DNA of 64,000 nucleotides from Monodelphis domestica. Its lineage: Eukaryota; Chordata; Mammalia; Didelphimorphia; Didelphidae. The stretch covers positions 72,413,271-72,477,270 of the forward strand of contig NC_077227.1 in assembly GCF_027887165.1 (NCBI RefSeq). Reading direction: 5' to 3'. This document shows, one piece after another, positions 44,494 through 56,034 of the stretch. The translations under genes were made by a program, and so were the position numbers. The stretch's first letter is position 1. Every line of letters begins with the position of its first letter. The notes under the pieces were generated by a model. That model saw only the letters and a list, made by a program, of their open reading frames with translations. It searched no databases and was not told where the DNA came from.

Positions 44494-45899
44494 ACAAAAC
44501 CAATGTTTTGTTAGGCTCATTGACAAAAAGCCAATTAGGGGACAGTCCTCTTTGGCAAAAAAGGGTACATTAAAGTAAATGTTCAATCCCCTTTAGTTCA
44601 GTCAATTGCACCAAGAAGTTAATTCTGGATCTTCTTGATGCAGTGTAGGTTTCTGCAGGCATCTTTCTTTAAACAGTTCATTCTCTTGATTCAAGGAAAT
44701 AGCAAGCTTCTTTTCCTGAAAATTTTCTCAAACAAAATTTTTAATATTGGATTTTTATGAAAATACAATACAAATATCTTGGATTTTTAAAACGAAAATA
44801 CAATACAACCTAAATAAACTCAAAATACATGGTTGAGTAATGGGGGTATATGAATCAATTATCAGTAGAAAAACCAAAAACATAAAAAGAAAAATAGAAG
44901 AAAAATTAAACTTTGGGAGAAACAAATTCAAAATCAGAATCAAAATATCAAAAATTTGTGTATGTAAAATTTCTGAATAAAACCAGAATAAATTCACAAC
45001 AGGCCCTTGTATTAGTAGGATCCAGTTAAAATAAATTTCTGTCCCACAAGTCTGTAGGGAAAAAAATGTAGTAACATTGTATTTGCCCATAATAAGCCAG
45101 GGCTATAGGAAGTTGCCATACTATAAGAGAGAAAAAAGGGAAGTGTCATTCCCTGGTCTGATCTTTCATCATTTCTCAGGGATAAGGGGGCCAGAACAGC
45201 CAATTGTTAGGTACTTTGATAGAAAGTATTTTACAAGGAGTGTGGTTCAAGGAGCCCTGCATCTTAGCATATGTCAAGAGCCGCAACCTTGAGTCTCACA
45301 CTAGGTTCAAGTCCTTTTGTATTGGCATAGAAATTCATCAATCCCACTTGGATTGGTGTTTGTTTGTTTGTTTGACAAAGAAAGTAATCATTTTCTACTA
45401 TTTTGGTACTAATGGAGGTATCATTTTGGGAGGATTAACTTTGCCAGATTTTGCCAGCAAATATTAGTAAGCTGACTAATAATTCTTGTTGTCTTCTGTG
45501 ATTGGCATATTTTCCATACTTCTTAGCTCTTCCTTACTGCTCATCTTTGGAGACTTTTTCAGTTTAATGCTCTTACTGTCATTGAGATTTTGGATATCAA
45601 GCTTTGACTGTTTGTAGACTAAATGTTGAACATAATGCTTTGGTATTCCTAAGATTGGAATTTAATGCCTTCGATACAAATATTTTCTAAGCAAAATTCT
45701 TTATGAATTTATAATCAGTGAAAAATAACATGCATTCTTACCATGTGAACAGTCTTGAAGAAGCATAATCCAGAGTAAAAAGCAAGTTGGGTCTGTCTCT
45801 GCCTTGATTCATATAGTAGTACCTGTCTTCCTTAAAACTCAGAATATAAATTCCTTAACCAGTTGAAATAGAAGATAATTGCTTAACAGTACTTTGCAT

Positions 45900-46020
45900 G
45901 TAACCTTTCATATTCTTGAAGGTCACTATTAAGTTGTCCCTTTAACTTCATGTTTTTTAGGCAAAACAAACATAGTTCATTAATCTTTCCATAAAAACCT
46001 ATTTTCCAACCTGTTTAGTT
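45900..46020 (-). repeat. CR1/L3 LINE fragment (antisense)
   Basis: 'cttgaaggtcactattaagt', 'tgtccctttaacttcatgtt', 'gcaaaacaaacatagttcat' resemble the reverse CR1/L3 3' region. 45480-45900 before it is unassigned. Confidence 0.4.
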
Positions 46021-46114
46021 TTGTATGAGGGTAGGACTCAGAATTGTTGAGGATACTGTAGTGCTGATGTTAATGTTAATTAGTAAAAGACTTTCTAGAA
46101 ATCAATCTGGCCTT

Positions 46115-46215
46115 ATGCACAGGGCCATATAACTAGTCATATCCTTTGACTGAGTAATCCCACTATTGGAAATGTCTCCCAAAGAAATAATTTAAAAGAA
46201 AAGTAAAGATGTTTA
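46115..46215 (+). repeat. L1 ORF2 3' fragment (sense)
   Basis: 'gccatataactagtcatatc', 'ctttgactgagtaatcccac' and 'gtctcccaaagaaataattt' are the L1 ORF2 C-terminal nucleotide block. Short and frameshifted. Confidence 0.5.
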
Positions 46216-46494
46216 TAGTAAAAAAGATAACAGCCCAAAGTGGAACATCTAAGACTCTTCTAGTTGTAAAGGACTTTAGAATGTGTGAGTCTAGGTAACT
46301 AGTATACTAAGATACAACCAACTCCCCCACCCCCCAATTCCAAAGCACTTTTCTTCACTGCTTTCTTGGCCTGCTGGCCACCAGAGGTATATATCTGTAA
46401 TTCCTTCTTCTAGCAGTTCTGTGGGGAAAAAAGCCTTTCACTCTGGAAACCTTATTAGCAGCTTGAAGGTTTAAGAAAGAATGTGCATTTATTT

Positions 46495-46610
46495 ATTTTT
46501 CGGTTCTTAAGTTTGGAAAATTTAATTTAATTAATTAATTTCTAAAATTTCCCCATGGTTACATAATTCATGTTCTTTCCCTCCCCTCCCATAGCCAACA
46601 CGAAAAAGAA
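46495..46610 (-). repeat. L1 3' terminus fragment (antisense)
   Basis: 'aaatttccccatggttacat', 'aattcatgttctttccctcc', 'catagccaacacg' is the reverse marsupial L1 3' end, about 115 bp. Confidence 0.7.
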
Positions 46611-46685
46611 TCTGTATTTAAAAACTGATTAAAAAACAGTAATATTATATGGGAAAGTTATAGTAAAGGTCTCTGGATGTATTTG

Positions 46686-46692
<7 letters not shown>

Positions 46693-46735
<43 letters not shown>
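46693..46735. repeat. (TA)n microsatellite
   Basis: About 21 uninterrupted TA units. The following 46740-47290 is AT-rich and unassigned. Confidence 0.95.
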
Positions 46736-46738
<3 letters not shown>

Positions 46739-47289
46739 GTTATGTTTGCATGCATGTATATAGTTTTTAAAAAACTCAACCCTTGCAGTTAGATTAAATG
46801 GGCTGGTACCTTTTCTAGGTCAATAGAGATCCATAGCTCATCCTATTTGTTTTACAGTCTTCCTTATGCCATCAACCCCAGGAGTACAGTTACTTCTACC
46901 TTCACCCCCACCTCCATTGTAAGGAGCTAACATTTTCAAATAATGTCTGATTCTAAAAATACAGTTTTATCATTCCCCACTAGGTGGCCCAATTATACCA
47001 CTTTTAAAAAACATAAAAATGCACTTAATAACTTGTACTATCATTGTTTGCTTTCTCAATAGCAAATAGTACATATTTTAGAGATTCCAGATTTGATTTC
47101 ATTTTTCAGTTATTTATAGCAGTTTTACTCATATGTACTGTGGTAAATGTGTGCCTTGTTAATCAGATTATTTAACAACCTTGGTTGATTCTGAAGCATT
47201 CCTCAGTCCAAAGGGAAGGGGCAGTAAACTCACACAATAAATGAGTAGTTAGGTACGTAAAGCATTTTTAAACATTTAAACATTTAGCA

Positions 47290-47600
47290 CTGTGCTAAAT
47301 GCTGGAGCTATAAATATAAACAAGCAAACAGTCTATACCCTCAAAGACCTTTACATTCTAATGAGGAGAATTCAACACAAATAGTATGAAGAATGTGACA
47401 GTGTTACATAGACCATCTAGGAGGGAAGTATGATAAGACATCCTGGCCCCTTGCAAGATTGGGCAAGAGCTTACTTATCAGGAACAGGAGAACATAGGTG
47501 GAGTCCAAGGTTCTTTTGGAAGTTGAGGGTAAAGAAGATGACTAAAAAGCAGCCAGAAGGACCATAGCTGTAAAAGTAGAATTGAAGGGATAATTAAAGT
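47290..47600 (-). repeat. L2 LINE fragment (antisense)
   Basis: 'gcactgtgctaaatgctgga', 'cagtctataccctcaaagac', 'ctttacattctaatgaggag' is the reverse L2 3' end. Confidence 0.65.
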
Positions 47601-47789
47601 TGTTCTCGGTCCGACTTTTCTCCCTGCCTCCCAAACTGCGCCACCTCCCTATCCCCCAGGTCCCCTAGTGAGAATGAAAGAAAAATAAAGCCACTAAATA
47701 AATGGTCAAGAAAAATATTTTCACACTGACTATATCCAAAAATCTATATTTTTTCCATTCTGCTTTATGAGTTCTTTATCTGTCAGGAG

Positions 47790-48289
47790 TGTTAGGATTA
47801 AAATTCTCTGGAGATTACATATTAATTTATAATTATTTATTAATAATGAAAGTGGGTTGGAGAGAGAAGAGGCACATTATCGTAGCTAACCTGAGCTCGC
47901 TTCTCATTTCATGTCCCGTTCACTCCTGCTGCTTCCTAGCTTATGGTGGGTAAACTTCCTTCCTCTATAACTTATAACCTCAAAGATGTCACTTGTCTGT
48001 GTCCTGGTTGGACAGACTTGACCTCACTCCAGGTCAGAGTCTTCCAAATACCAGCATGTGGGACAAGAAGCAAGGATCTTTTGGAAACCCAGAGGCATTA
48101 TATTGTATTGTATTGTATTGTATTGTATTGTATTGTATTGTATTGTATTGTATTGTATTGTATTGTATTATACAGATATTCCTCAGACCTCATTCTCAAT
48201 CCAGTGAAAGGGTTGGGATGAGATTGAAATGGGTTTTCAAAACTTTCCTTTTAAAAAGGAAAGGGGTACAGATTTATGTTAAATTAACA
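47790..48289. mobile_element. Solo LTR (500 bp) with 6-bp target duplication
   Basis: Begins TGTTAGGATTAAAATTCTC and ends 'gttaaattaaca'. Flanked by an exact 6-bp repeat CAGGAG (47784-47789 and 48290-48295), the size typical of class II (betaretrovirus-like) integration. Carries an internal (TATTG)n array. The start resembles the 33298 LTR (TGT.A.GATTAAAATT), so the two may be related families. ORFs here (47943-48221, 47993-48298) are created by the pentamer. Confidence 0.75.
48101..48169. repeat. (TATTG)n pentanucleotide array
   Basis: Nearly 14 perfect TATTG units inside a solo LTR. As the period is 5, every frame cycles through the same pentapeptide and all three frames can stay open, which explains the overlapping ORFs. 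Confidence 0.95.
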
Positions 48290-48369
48290 CAGGAGTGAGA
48301 TAGCATGTTTCATCATTGGCCCTTTGGAATCATAGTCATTATAGTGGTCAGAATTCCTAACTCGTTAGA

Positions 48370-49600
48370 AGGTGTTTATCCTTATATTATTGTACAATTA
48401 TCCTCTTGCTTCTTTTCATGTCATTCTTCATCAGTTCTTATATATCTTCCCAGGTTTCTCTGAAAATATCTCCATCTTCATAGCACAATAGTTGTTTGGG
48501 TTTTTTTTTTTTAATCACATTTATATGTTGGTTAGCAGTTTCTTTCTTGATGAGCACCACCACAGATTTTTTTTTTCCATCTCAAAAAAAAGCTAAAAGA
48601 TTTTTGTACATACTTATTAGTCAGAGTTTGTTTGGATTAAACTAAACCCTTCCTCAGTATATTCTATCAACTTTCCCCTCTCTTTTCCCTCTTTCCATTT
48701 TGAGTGAAATATATTTTTGTACCCAACTGTATATATATTGGTGTGTGTGTGCATGTGTATATATGATCACATCAGAGGGGGGTTCAAGTGTCAGCTGCTC
48801 TCCCTAGCCCCCTCTTCCTTGTTTATATGAAAGTTTTCCCTAATATTTCTTTTCCCTTCCCATTAAATTCTTCCCTTGAGATCACCCAGACAAAACAACT
48901 ACTCCTAGGCTTTGTTTAATTAGAATCCTTCCAGATTATAGCATTCAGAGGGGACATCTCATGTTAAAATGTGAGTAGTTTATCTTCGTTTAACCATTTT
49001 TCATTGTTCTTTTGTATTTACCTTTTTATATTTTTCTTAACTCATATTTCAACTTCAAAGTTTCTGCCAGCTCTTTTATTTGATTAGAAATGCTTTAAGT
49101 CGGCTCTTTCATTAAAGATACATTATTTTTCCTTGTAGTATTATTATTATGCTCATGTTTGCGGGTTAAGTTATTCTTGGATATTAATCTTATGTATTGT
49201 TTGCCTTCTGGAAGATCATATTCCAAGGTTTCTATTCCTTTAGAGTGGCACTGCTAGATCTTACGTGATCCTGTGACACCTCAGTATTTGAGTTTTTTTG
49301 TTTCTGGCTGCCTGCAGTATTTTTTCTCTCATCCAGAAACTGGATTTCTACTATGGGAGTTTCTTTCTGGAGGTGACCAATGGATTTTTTTTTCTATTTC
49401 TCCTTTGTTCTTTGATTCCAAGAGATATATGGACAGTTTTCTTTTTAACTTTTTTTTTCTTTTAAGAGTTCTAGAAGTATATTGTCTAAACTTTTTGTGA
49501 TCATGCCATTCAGCTAACTACAGAATCTCTCCTCAAGCTATTTTCAAAGTCAGTTGTTTTTGCTTGAGATAACCTTAGACTTTCCTTTTTTTAAATGTAA
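48370..49600 (-). repeat. HAL1/L1-like LINE relic (antisense)
   Basis: 'cactgctagatcttacgtga', 'tcctgtgacacctcagtatt', 'tttctggctgcctgcagtat', 'gggagtttctttctggaggt' and 'gagttctagaagtatattgt' follow the order of antisense HAL1-like/L1 ORF1-region DNA. T/C-rich and no open frame. Confidence 0.45.
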
Positions 49601-50042
49601 AGAGAATCAATAATACTTATTTGTACTTTTATTTTAATTTTATTTAAGTATATTTCCATGGTTACATGATTCATGTCCCGTCCCCTGTACCCCAGCTGAC
49701 AAGCAATTACACTGGGTTATACATGTAAATACTATTTCCATATTATTCAATTTATAATAGTGTAATCTTTTAAAACCAAAACCCCAAATTCTATACCTGT
49801 ATAAAACAAGTGATCAATTTTTTCTTCTTCGTTTCTACTCCCCACAGTTCTTTCTCTCAATGCGGATAGCATTCTTTCTCATAAATCCCTCAGGATTGTC
49901 CTGTATCATTGCACTGCTATTAGTAGCAAAGTCTATTACATTTGATCGTCTTATAATGTTCAATGTTCTTCTGGTTCTGTTAATTTCACTCCACATCAGT
50001 TCATGGAGGTCTTCCCAGTTTTTATTTATTTTTTATTAAAAA

Positions 50043-50250
50043 AAATTTTTTTTTAAACCCTTACCTTCCATCTTGGAATCAATACTGTGTATTGGCTCCA
50101 AGGCAGAAGAGTGGTAAGGGCGAGACAATGGGGGGTTAAGTGACTTACCCAGGGTCATACATCTTGTAAGTGTCTGAGGCCAGATTTGAACCTAGGACCT
50201 CCTGTCTCTAGGCTTGGCTCTCAATCCATTGAGCTACCCAGCTGCCCTCC
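50043..50250 (-). mobile_element. WSINE1-like SINE (antisense) inside L1
   Basis: 'aaacccttaccttccatctt' to 'gagctacccagctgccct'. Exact 12-bp duplication tcccagttttta at 50013-50024 and 50251-50262. Confidence 0.95.
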
Positions 50251-50660
50251 TCCCAGTTTTTAAAGAAATCAAGTAGTTCATCATTCCTTTTTAGCACAAT
50301 AGTATTCCATCACCATCATATACCACAATTTTTTCTGTATTCCCCAAACGAAGAACACGTTCTCATTTTCCTTTTTTTTTTGGCCATCACAAAGAACATG
50401 GTTATAAATATTTTTGTACAGACTTTTTTATCTCTTTGGGGTACAAACTTAGTAGTGGAATTGCTGGATCAAAGGGCATGCATTCCTTTAAGGCCCTTTA
50501 GGCATAATTCCAAATTGCCTTCCAGAATGGTTGGATCAATTCACAACTCCACCAGCAAAGCATTAGTGTCTCAATTTTGCCATATCCCATCTAACATTTA
50601 TTATTCCTTTACTGTCATATTGGCCAATCTGCTAGGTGTGATTGCATTTCTCTAATCAGG

Positions 50661-51756
50661 ATTTTCTTTATTTTTTTTAAGTCTTTTGACTTTGTATTAC
50701 TATTTCTATTGTTGCATGGAGTCACTGACTTCTATTTTTTCCATTGAGTTGAATTGTTTATTCCCAGTTCTTTCTTTTATAGATCTCATTTCTCAAGCAC
50801 TCTGATTAAATTGATAAAACACATCTTAAAAACTATTTTTGTAATACTTGCTTCATTTCTTCCCATAATTTTAATAAATTGTGTTTTTCTTTGGCATTTT
50901 ACTTGTAGATATTTTGGAATCTGTCTTTCTTGGATTTGTGTCTTATCTAGGTTTGTCGTCACCATAGCTCTAAAGTGAGACTTTTTTTTTGTTTACTCTT
51001 TTTTCCAGTTTACTTCCTGACTTCAAACTTTTATGTTAGGGTTTGCCTCTGCACACTTCTGGAGAGGAAGGTTTAGCTGGTTCTGTTACTGCTTTTGTAG
51101 CATATTTGAGTATTAAATTTTTTTTCTAGAATGTGAGCAACAACTCAAACTGGAATCCTATAAGCTTTCAGTGTCTCTGATTCAGGGCAGAGGCTAATTG
51201 CTGCCCTCTTGATATGAGCTTTATATGGTTCTGACCAGAGTTTGGCTCAGGGAAACAATAGAATGCTGCTAGACTCAGTTATTGTCAGCCATCTAGTTGG
51301 CTCTACTGGTTCAGCATGACAGAATTGAAAGCTTCATTTTGGTCTCAACCTTGCATTGGTTATTCCTCTGTGGGATCCAAATTGCTAGATACTGAAACTC
51401 AGATCCTTCTTGCTTCTGAACTTGTTTCTCTTTGGGAAAACTTTTCTATCCCTATATCTACTACTCCTCTTCCTGAACTACTACCCTGATAAACTTTCCT
51501 GATTTGCCTTGGATCTGTGACCTGTAAAAGTGGGAAATGGACAAGAAAGCTACCAGCTGACATCTGTTCCTGCTGTGATGATTTTGCATAGGTCTAGGGC
51601 CTCCTCTTTTTTGCTGTTCAGATTCTCTGAGCTAGAATACTCTGCATGCCTTGTGCTTTTGACCCAAACCCATCCTGACCCATCCCCATCTGTCTGTAGA
51701 CCTCTCTTTCCCAATGCCACCCTTGCCTGCAGAAAGTCTTTTTCCTCTGGATTAAT
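50661..51756 (-). mobile_element. About 1.1-kb insertion inside L1, probably HAL1-like
   Basis: L1 order jumps exactly across this block (50640 'tgctaggtgtgattgcattt' to 51757 'tgttattgatattttggatt'). The block starts with a T tract, as for an antisense retroelement. 'tttcattgagttgaatt', 'aattttaataaattgtg' and the GC-richer right part resemble a HAL1-like 3'-to-5' series. Short + ORFs (50754-50978, 51530-51790) have no domain. Family assignment is weak, the insertion itself is clear. Confidence 0.5.
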
Positions 51757-51900
51757 TCATGTTATTGATATTTTGGATTTCCTCTTCTGAAAACTGTCTA
51801 TTCATGTCTTTTGGTCATTTATCAATTGGGCAATGATTGATACTCTTATAAATGTAACTCAGTCCCTTATTTCCTTATATATGGTAGAAATGAGATCTTT

Positions 51901-52150
51901 ATTGAATACTATTGTGAAATAAGGAACAATAAAACTATCACTTGTTTATATGGGTATATGATGTGGGGTTTGGGTTTTTAAAAGATTGCTCTATTACAAA
52001 AATGAATAATATGGAAATAGATAGATATTGAGTGATAATACATGTATATAACCCAGTGGAATTGCTTGTTGGCTCTGGGAGGTAGGATGGAAAAGGGGAG
52101 GAAAAGAACATGGATCATGTAACCATGGAAAAACACAATTTAAAATAAAA
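51901..52150 (+). mobile_element. Sense L1 3' end inserted in antisense L1
   Basis: 'gattgctctattacaaaaat', 'gaataatatggaaatagata', 'taacccagtggaattgcttg', 'gatcatgtaaccatggaaaa' then an A-rich tail is the marsupial L1 3' terminus in the + direction. Duplication gaaatgaga(t/c)cttt at 51887-51900 and 52151-52164 (13 of 14). Confidence 0.9.
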
Positions 52151-52424
52151 GAAATGAGACCTTTGTCAAATAGAACTTGCTGCAAAGATTTTTCCCCTCA
52201 TTTTCCTGCTTATCTATTTGCATTGGCTTTATTTGTACAACTTCTAAAAAAATTTTATAGAATCAAAATTGACTACTTTTTGTGAGCCTCTATCTCTTGC
52301 TTGGTCATAAACTTTCTTAAGTAAATTATCATATCATCTGCAAAATTTGATAGTTTTGTTTTCTACTTGCCTACATTTATCATCTTGTCTTGTTGTTATC
52401 ACTAGCCTAGATTGCTGGCCAGTA

Positions 52425-52640
52425 CAGAGGTGCCAGATCTGTAGCCAGGAAGACTCATCATCCTGAGTCTTCTAGTCTCAATCACTTATTACTTGAGTAA
52501 CTTGGGCAGTTCACTTAACTTTGATTGTTTCAGTTTTCTCATCTGTAAAAAAAAGCTGGAAAAGGAAACCACTCCAGTATCATTGCCAAGAAAATACTAA
52601 ATAGGGTCATAAAGAATCAGACATGATAGAAAATGACTAA
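52425..52640 (-). mobile_element. RTE/BovB-headed SINE (antisense) inside L1
   Basis: 'gtagccaggaagactcatca', 'gtaacttgggcagttcactt', 'gttttctcatctgtaaaaaa', 'gaaaccactccagtatcatt', 'gccaagaaaatactaaatag', 'gactaacaatag'. Confidence 0.8.
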
Positions 52641-52836
52641 CAATAGCATTACTAGTACAATGCTGAATAGTAATGGGAATAACGGACATCCTTGCTTCAC
52701 TACTGATTTTACTGGAAAGACTTCTAGCTTCTCCTCATTATAGAAAATGTTGGCTCTTCATTTTTAGATTGTTTCTATTTATTCTTAGGGAAACTTATTT
52801 ATTCCTATGCTTTATAGTGTTTTTAACAGGAATGTG

Positions 52837-53166
52837 TGTCAAGGGGATCTTATCCCCTCCCCCTCCTGGAGTGCTGATCCAGTTTGTCAAAATTCCTTAC
52901 ATATCACAGTTGCATCCTGAATGTCAGTAAAAGAAAGGGGCAGAGCTCACCTGGGGCTCTTTGCTAGGAAGACTGGCTGGGAGGTGGGTAATGGGGGAGA
53001 GGAAGATGTTTGGAGAATAGGCTTCATGTGGTCTGAGAACTTAGAGTAAAGGATGAGATTTAAATCCGTGCTGATATACCCTTTCTATTAATAAGCTTTA
53101 TGAAAAATAATAAATGGTAGATATAGTAATTTTAATTATAACAAATGGCTACTGTATGTTGTAACA
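52837..53166. mobile_element. Solo LTR (330 bp) inside L1
   Basis: TGTCAAGGGGATCTTATC start and 'actgtatgttgtaaca' end, flanked by TGTG (52833-52836 and 53167-53170). AATAAT/ATAAAT sequence near 53110 could be a weak polyadenylation signal. L1 order continues across it. Confidence 0.6.
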
Positions 53167-53589
53167 TGTGTTTTCTGAATCTGTTGAAATAATTGTGTGA
53201 TTTTTGTTGGTTTTGCTATTAATATGATCATTTTTGCATAAACTTTTCCAGCTGTAAAACCAGATTTACATTCCTGGTATAAATCCAGCTTGCTTATACT
53301 TTATAATCTTTGTGATACATTGCTCCAATCACCTTGCCAGTGTTTTATTAAACTTTTTTGCATTGGTATTCATTAACACATGCTTTGTCATTCATTGCTT
53401 CTTGTGTTTTCTGGATTGACAAACTGAGTGAGCAATTTTGTGATAAATGAGTCTGAGATAATAAAGATCTTTGAGGGCCTGAGACTATTGAGCAGATTAT
53501 TATTTTTAGTAATCTACTTCAAGACATTTATTTTACCTGCTAAGCAATCTTGTTTGCTTCTTACTTCATATTTGCCATGTTCCAGGTAG

Positions 53590-54240
53590 TTAAAAATGGA
53601 TAGCTTAGTCTCTAGACTCCATGGAATAAGATATCTCTCCCAGGATAAAGCTGATCGCTAGAAATCTCCTAAAGCTATTTAACTGTGGAAGAGGCATGAA
53701 GGAAGAGAATTTCACATATGCAAGACAGAGAGTAAAGGACCTCAGCTGTCAATCAAGAAAGAACATTCCAAATGGAATGTTCCCAGGAAAGTCAGTTGGA
53801 GAGTCAAGCCAGGCTGAAGGGGGAAGAAGCTCTGAACTGGACCCCTGTTAGCTTCTGTAATAGGCTGAAGAACCCTTGTGTGTGTGTGGGAGGAGGGGGC
53901 TTCTGGAGCTAGGCTGAGAAGAAATTAACTTTTGTTGGTGGCTTAGAGTGTGAAGAACTGATTGTATATTTGAGATGAGTTTGAAGGAAGAAGAAAGAAG
54001 ATTAAACAGTTGTCCTCCCATCTCCCTGACAGATTTTTGTGTCACAGCAGTGACAGGACTGACATTTCCCAAAATCCTCCTAACCCTCCTCATAGACTAA
54101 GGACAACTCTATCCCTCTCACCTCATCTTCCATCCTTGTCCTCCCCAATAAACCTCCTTACTTGAAAACGAGAAGGAGAGTATCTTCCCTAAACCTCACA
54201 GTTTACCTTTGAATTACTTAGAAGGGTGACTGACTAACAG
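53590..54240 (+). mobile_element. Probable LTR with AATAAA signal
   Basis: Relative GC-richness, TG-containing left edge (about 53578-53590), promoter-like middle and 'ccccaataaacctccttac' (AATAAA at about 54148) near the right end are typical of a retroviral LTR in the + orientation. Borders and target duplication not resolved. The minus ORF at 53848-54093 is incidental. Confidence 0.4.
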
Positions 54241-54710
54241 GGGGGAGGGGAAGGGAGGCAGGAGGGCATGGGTGGAAAACTGGGAGGTGAAGGGTGGAGG
54301 GTAGGAAATATCTTGATCTATTAGCCATCAGTAGTGATCAATAGGCAACCCCAGAGTATCCCCTCTAGTAGTATCTCTATCTCTCAGAAGTATTTCTATC
54401 TCCATTACAACTAGGCACCCACAGTTTCCCTTAGTATCTCTCTAGTCAAGCCAGAGTATCTCATTTATTACAACTAGAAATATATTCCTCAGTATCCTTT
54501 CTAATACATAACTCAGGCTTAGTCTTATTCAAGACGTTTCCCAACTCGCTCAGACTTTCTCCTCTTTGATTGGAGGACTGGAGGATGGGACACTAAACTC
54601 TACCCAAAGAGTTCCTTTATACTAGGTAGAGCCTGGACTTTCTAGCTCATTTCTCTTTCCAGCTACAGGTTTACTTGGTCTCAGTTTCATAGAATAAGAT
54701 GTCCCCAAGT
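54241..54710. other. LTR-adjacent sequence, possibly retroviral leader
   Basis: G-rich block (54240-54305) then several short 'agtatctc'/'agtatccc' repeats (about 54355-54510). May belong to the preceding LTR element. No retroviral gene visible. Confidence 0.3.
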
Positions 54711-55350
54711 TTGGTTGTCTTCCCTCATCATTTGTAAGCTATTTCAGGCTTGAGGAGTGGGAGGGCCATTTTTTCCTCCTTATTTGTATCTCTAGTGCTT
54801 GGAAGGAAAAAAGGAATAGAATTGGCTGTAAGATAAGGTATGGTGAATGAAATGTATGGGGTCTGGTGTGAGGCTAAATGAGCAAACTCACTAATCAGAG
54901 ATGTAGATGTTTGTCAAAAGGTTATAAAAAAGGTTAAGCTGAAGACCTTTGATTTTGAAATTTAAAATTTGTCCTAATTATGTCATTTTACTTTCCACTC
55001 TATTATTTTCAACTGAAACATTTAAATCCTCAACAAATTTGACCAACTGATTCCTTAAGTAAAGATATTAAAGCATTACTTTCAGTGACTCATTCTTGGT
55101 TTTTTATAGGATGTGCTTCTACTAGACCATGAATAATTCTTGAAAGACTACTATAGCCTCTTCTGCCACATCAACATTTTTAATACATCTGTAAATAGAA
55201 TAGCCATGAACAGTTGTACTAAGCCTTTTCAGCTGAGAAGCTATATTAAAATTTAATATTAAAGAACATTTCTTATGGGAGAAACATTAGAGACATAATT
55301 AACTCCATCTTTACATTTGAAGTGTGAGGAGAATTTTTATATCAAGTCAA
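54711..55350. other. Unassigned stretch
   Basis: No recognisable repeat. A pyrimidine tract with AG at 55109 precedes sequence lacking a convincing donor. Confidence 0.35.
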
Positions 55351-56034
55351 TTCTACACTTATTCGGCAGCCTTTACTAATCTAACGTGTGCCAGGTACTG
55401 TACTTAACCTTGCCTAAATAAATAAGCAAACCAAATAAATGAATGAATAAAGCAGTCTCTGCTCTCAAGGAGCTCAAAATCTAGTGGAGGAGATAATATA
55501 TAAACAAATATGTATAAAAAAGATATATAGATTAGCCACTAAGCATTTATTAAGCCCTTGCTATTATGTACTAGGTACTGTCCTAAGTACTGAGGATACA
55601 CATATTAAGAAGAAAGATAACTCTTACTCTCTGGGAGCTTACTATCTAATGGGAAGATAATACACAAAAGGAAGTGAGAGAGGGATAGTATCAGAGGATA
55701 CCCAGCAATGGGGCATGATAATCCAATTTAAAACCAGACAGAGCAACATATGGAAAACTGGAGATAATGTCTGGACAGAGACACTAGCATTAAGGGAGTT
55801 TAAGAAAGGTTTTTTTGCAGAAGGTTAGACTTTAACTGAAACCTGAAGCTCAGAAAGGCAGGAAGCAAAGATAAGTAAGGAGAGCATTCCATTGACCTGT
55901 ATGAAAAACAGCAAGGAGATTAGTATCACTGGATCATAGACTACTACATGGATGAGAGAAAGATAGAAGAAAAATAGGAGGGGGCCAGATAAGGAAGACT
56001 GAAAAGTCAAACAGAGCATTTTTTTGAAGCACCT

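Larger units (their letters stand above)
43310..45480 (-). mobile_element. Degraded endogenous retrovirus/LTR-like region
   Basis: Recognised by style rather than by an intact gene: 'tttatttacaatttatttac' (possible complement of polyadenylation signals), GC-richer LTR-like sequence (43440-43900), a block of imperfect repeats (43955-44130), 'acccacccccaatgatcatt', and 'gagccgcaaccttgagtctc'. ORFs on both strands are short. The GA microsatellite at 44300-44492 lies inside. Orientation is uncertain. No gag, pol or env domain can be read. Confidence 0.4.
49605..53490 (-). repeat. Large L1 relic (antisense) carrying at least five insertions
   Basis: From its 3' end leftmost: 'tatttccatggttacatgat', 'cctttttagcacaatagtat', 'ttgctggatcaaagggcatg', 'ccttccagaatggttggatc', then (51757) 'tctgaaaactgtctattcat' and 'ggtcatttatcaattgggca', (52165) 'gtcaaatagaacttgctgca', (52655) 'acaatgctgaatagtaatgg', and finally RT-region sequence ('ttttgttggttttgctatta', 'cattcctggtataaatccag'). 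Removing the inserts restores L1 order. Confidence 0.75.

Noticed and set aside
44220..44586. Minus-strand ORFs of 80-101 codons
   Set aside because: Produced by the GA/GACA microsatellite.
43310..45480. Possible intact retroviral gene
   Set aside because: No gag, pol or env motif can be read in any frame. Only LTR-like and repeat features remain, so it is listed as a degraded region.
48101..48169. Regular repeats considered as CRISPR or a coding repeat
   Set aside because: Perfect (TATTG)n without spacers inside a vertebrate LTR. It is a microsatellite.
47943..48298. Two + ORFs of 92 and 101 codons
   Set aside because: Kept open by the pentanucleotide array within a solo LTR.
55092..55270. 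Acceptor-like 'ttggttttttatag' followed by repeat-free sequence
   Set aside because: No credible donor downstream and multiple stops in all frames. Not enough for an exon call.
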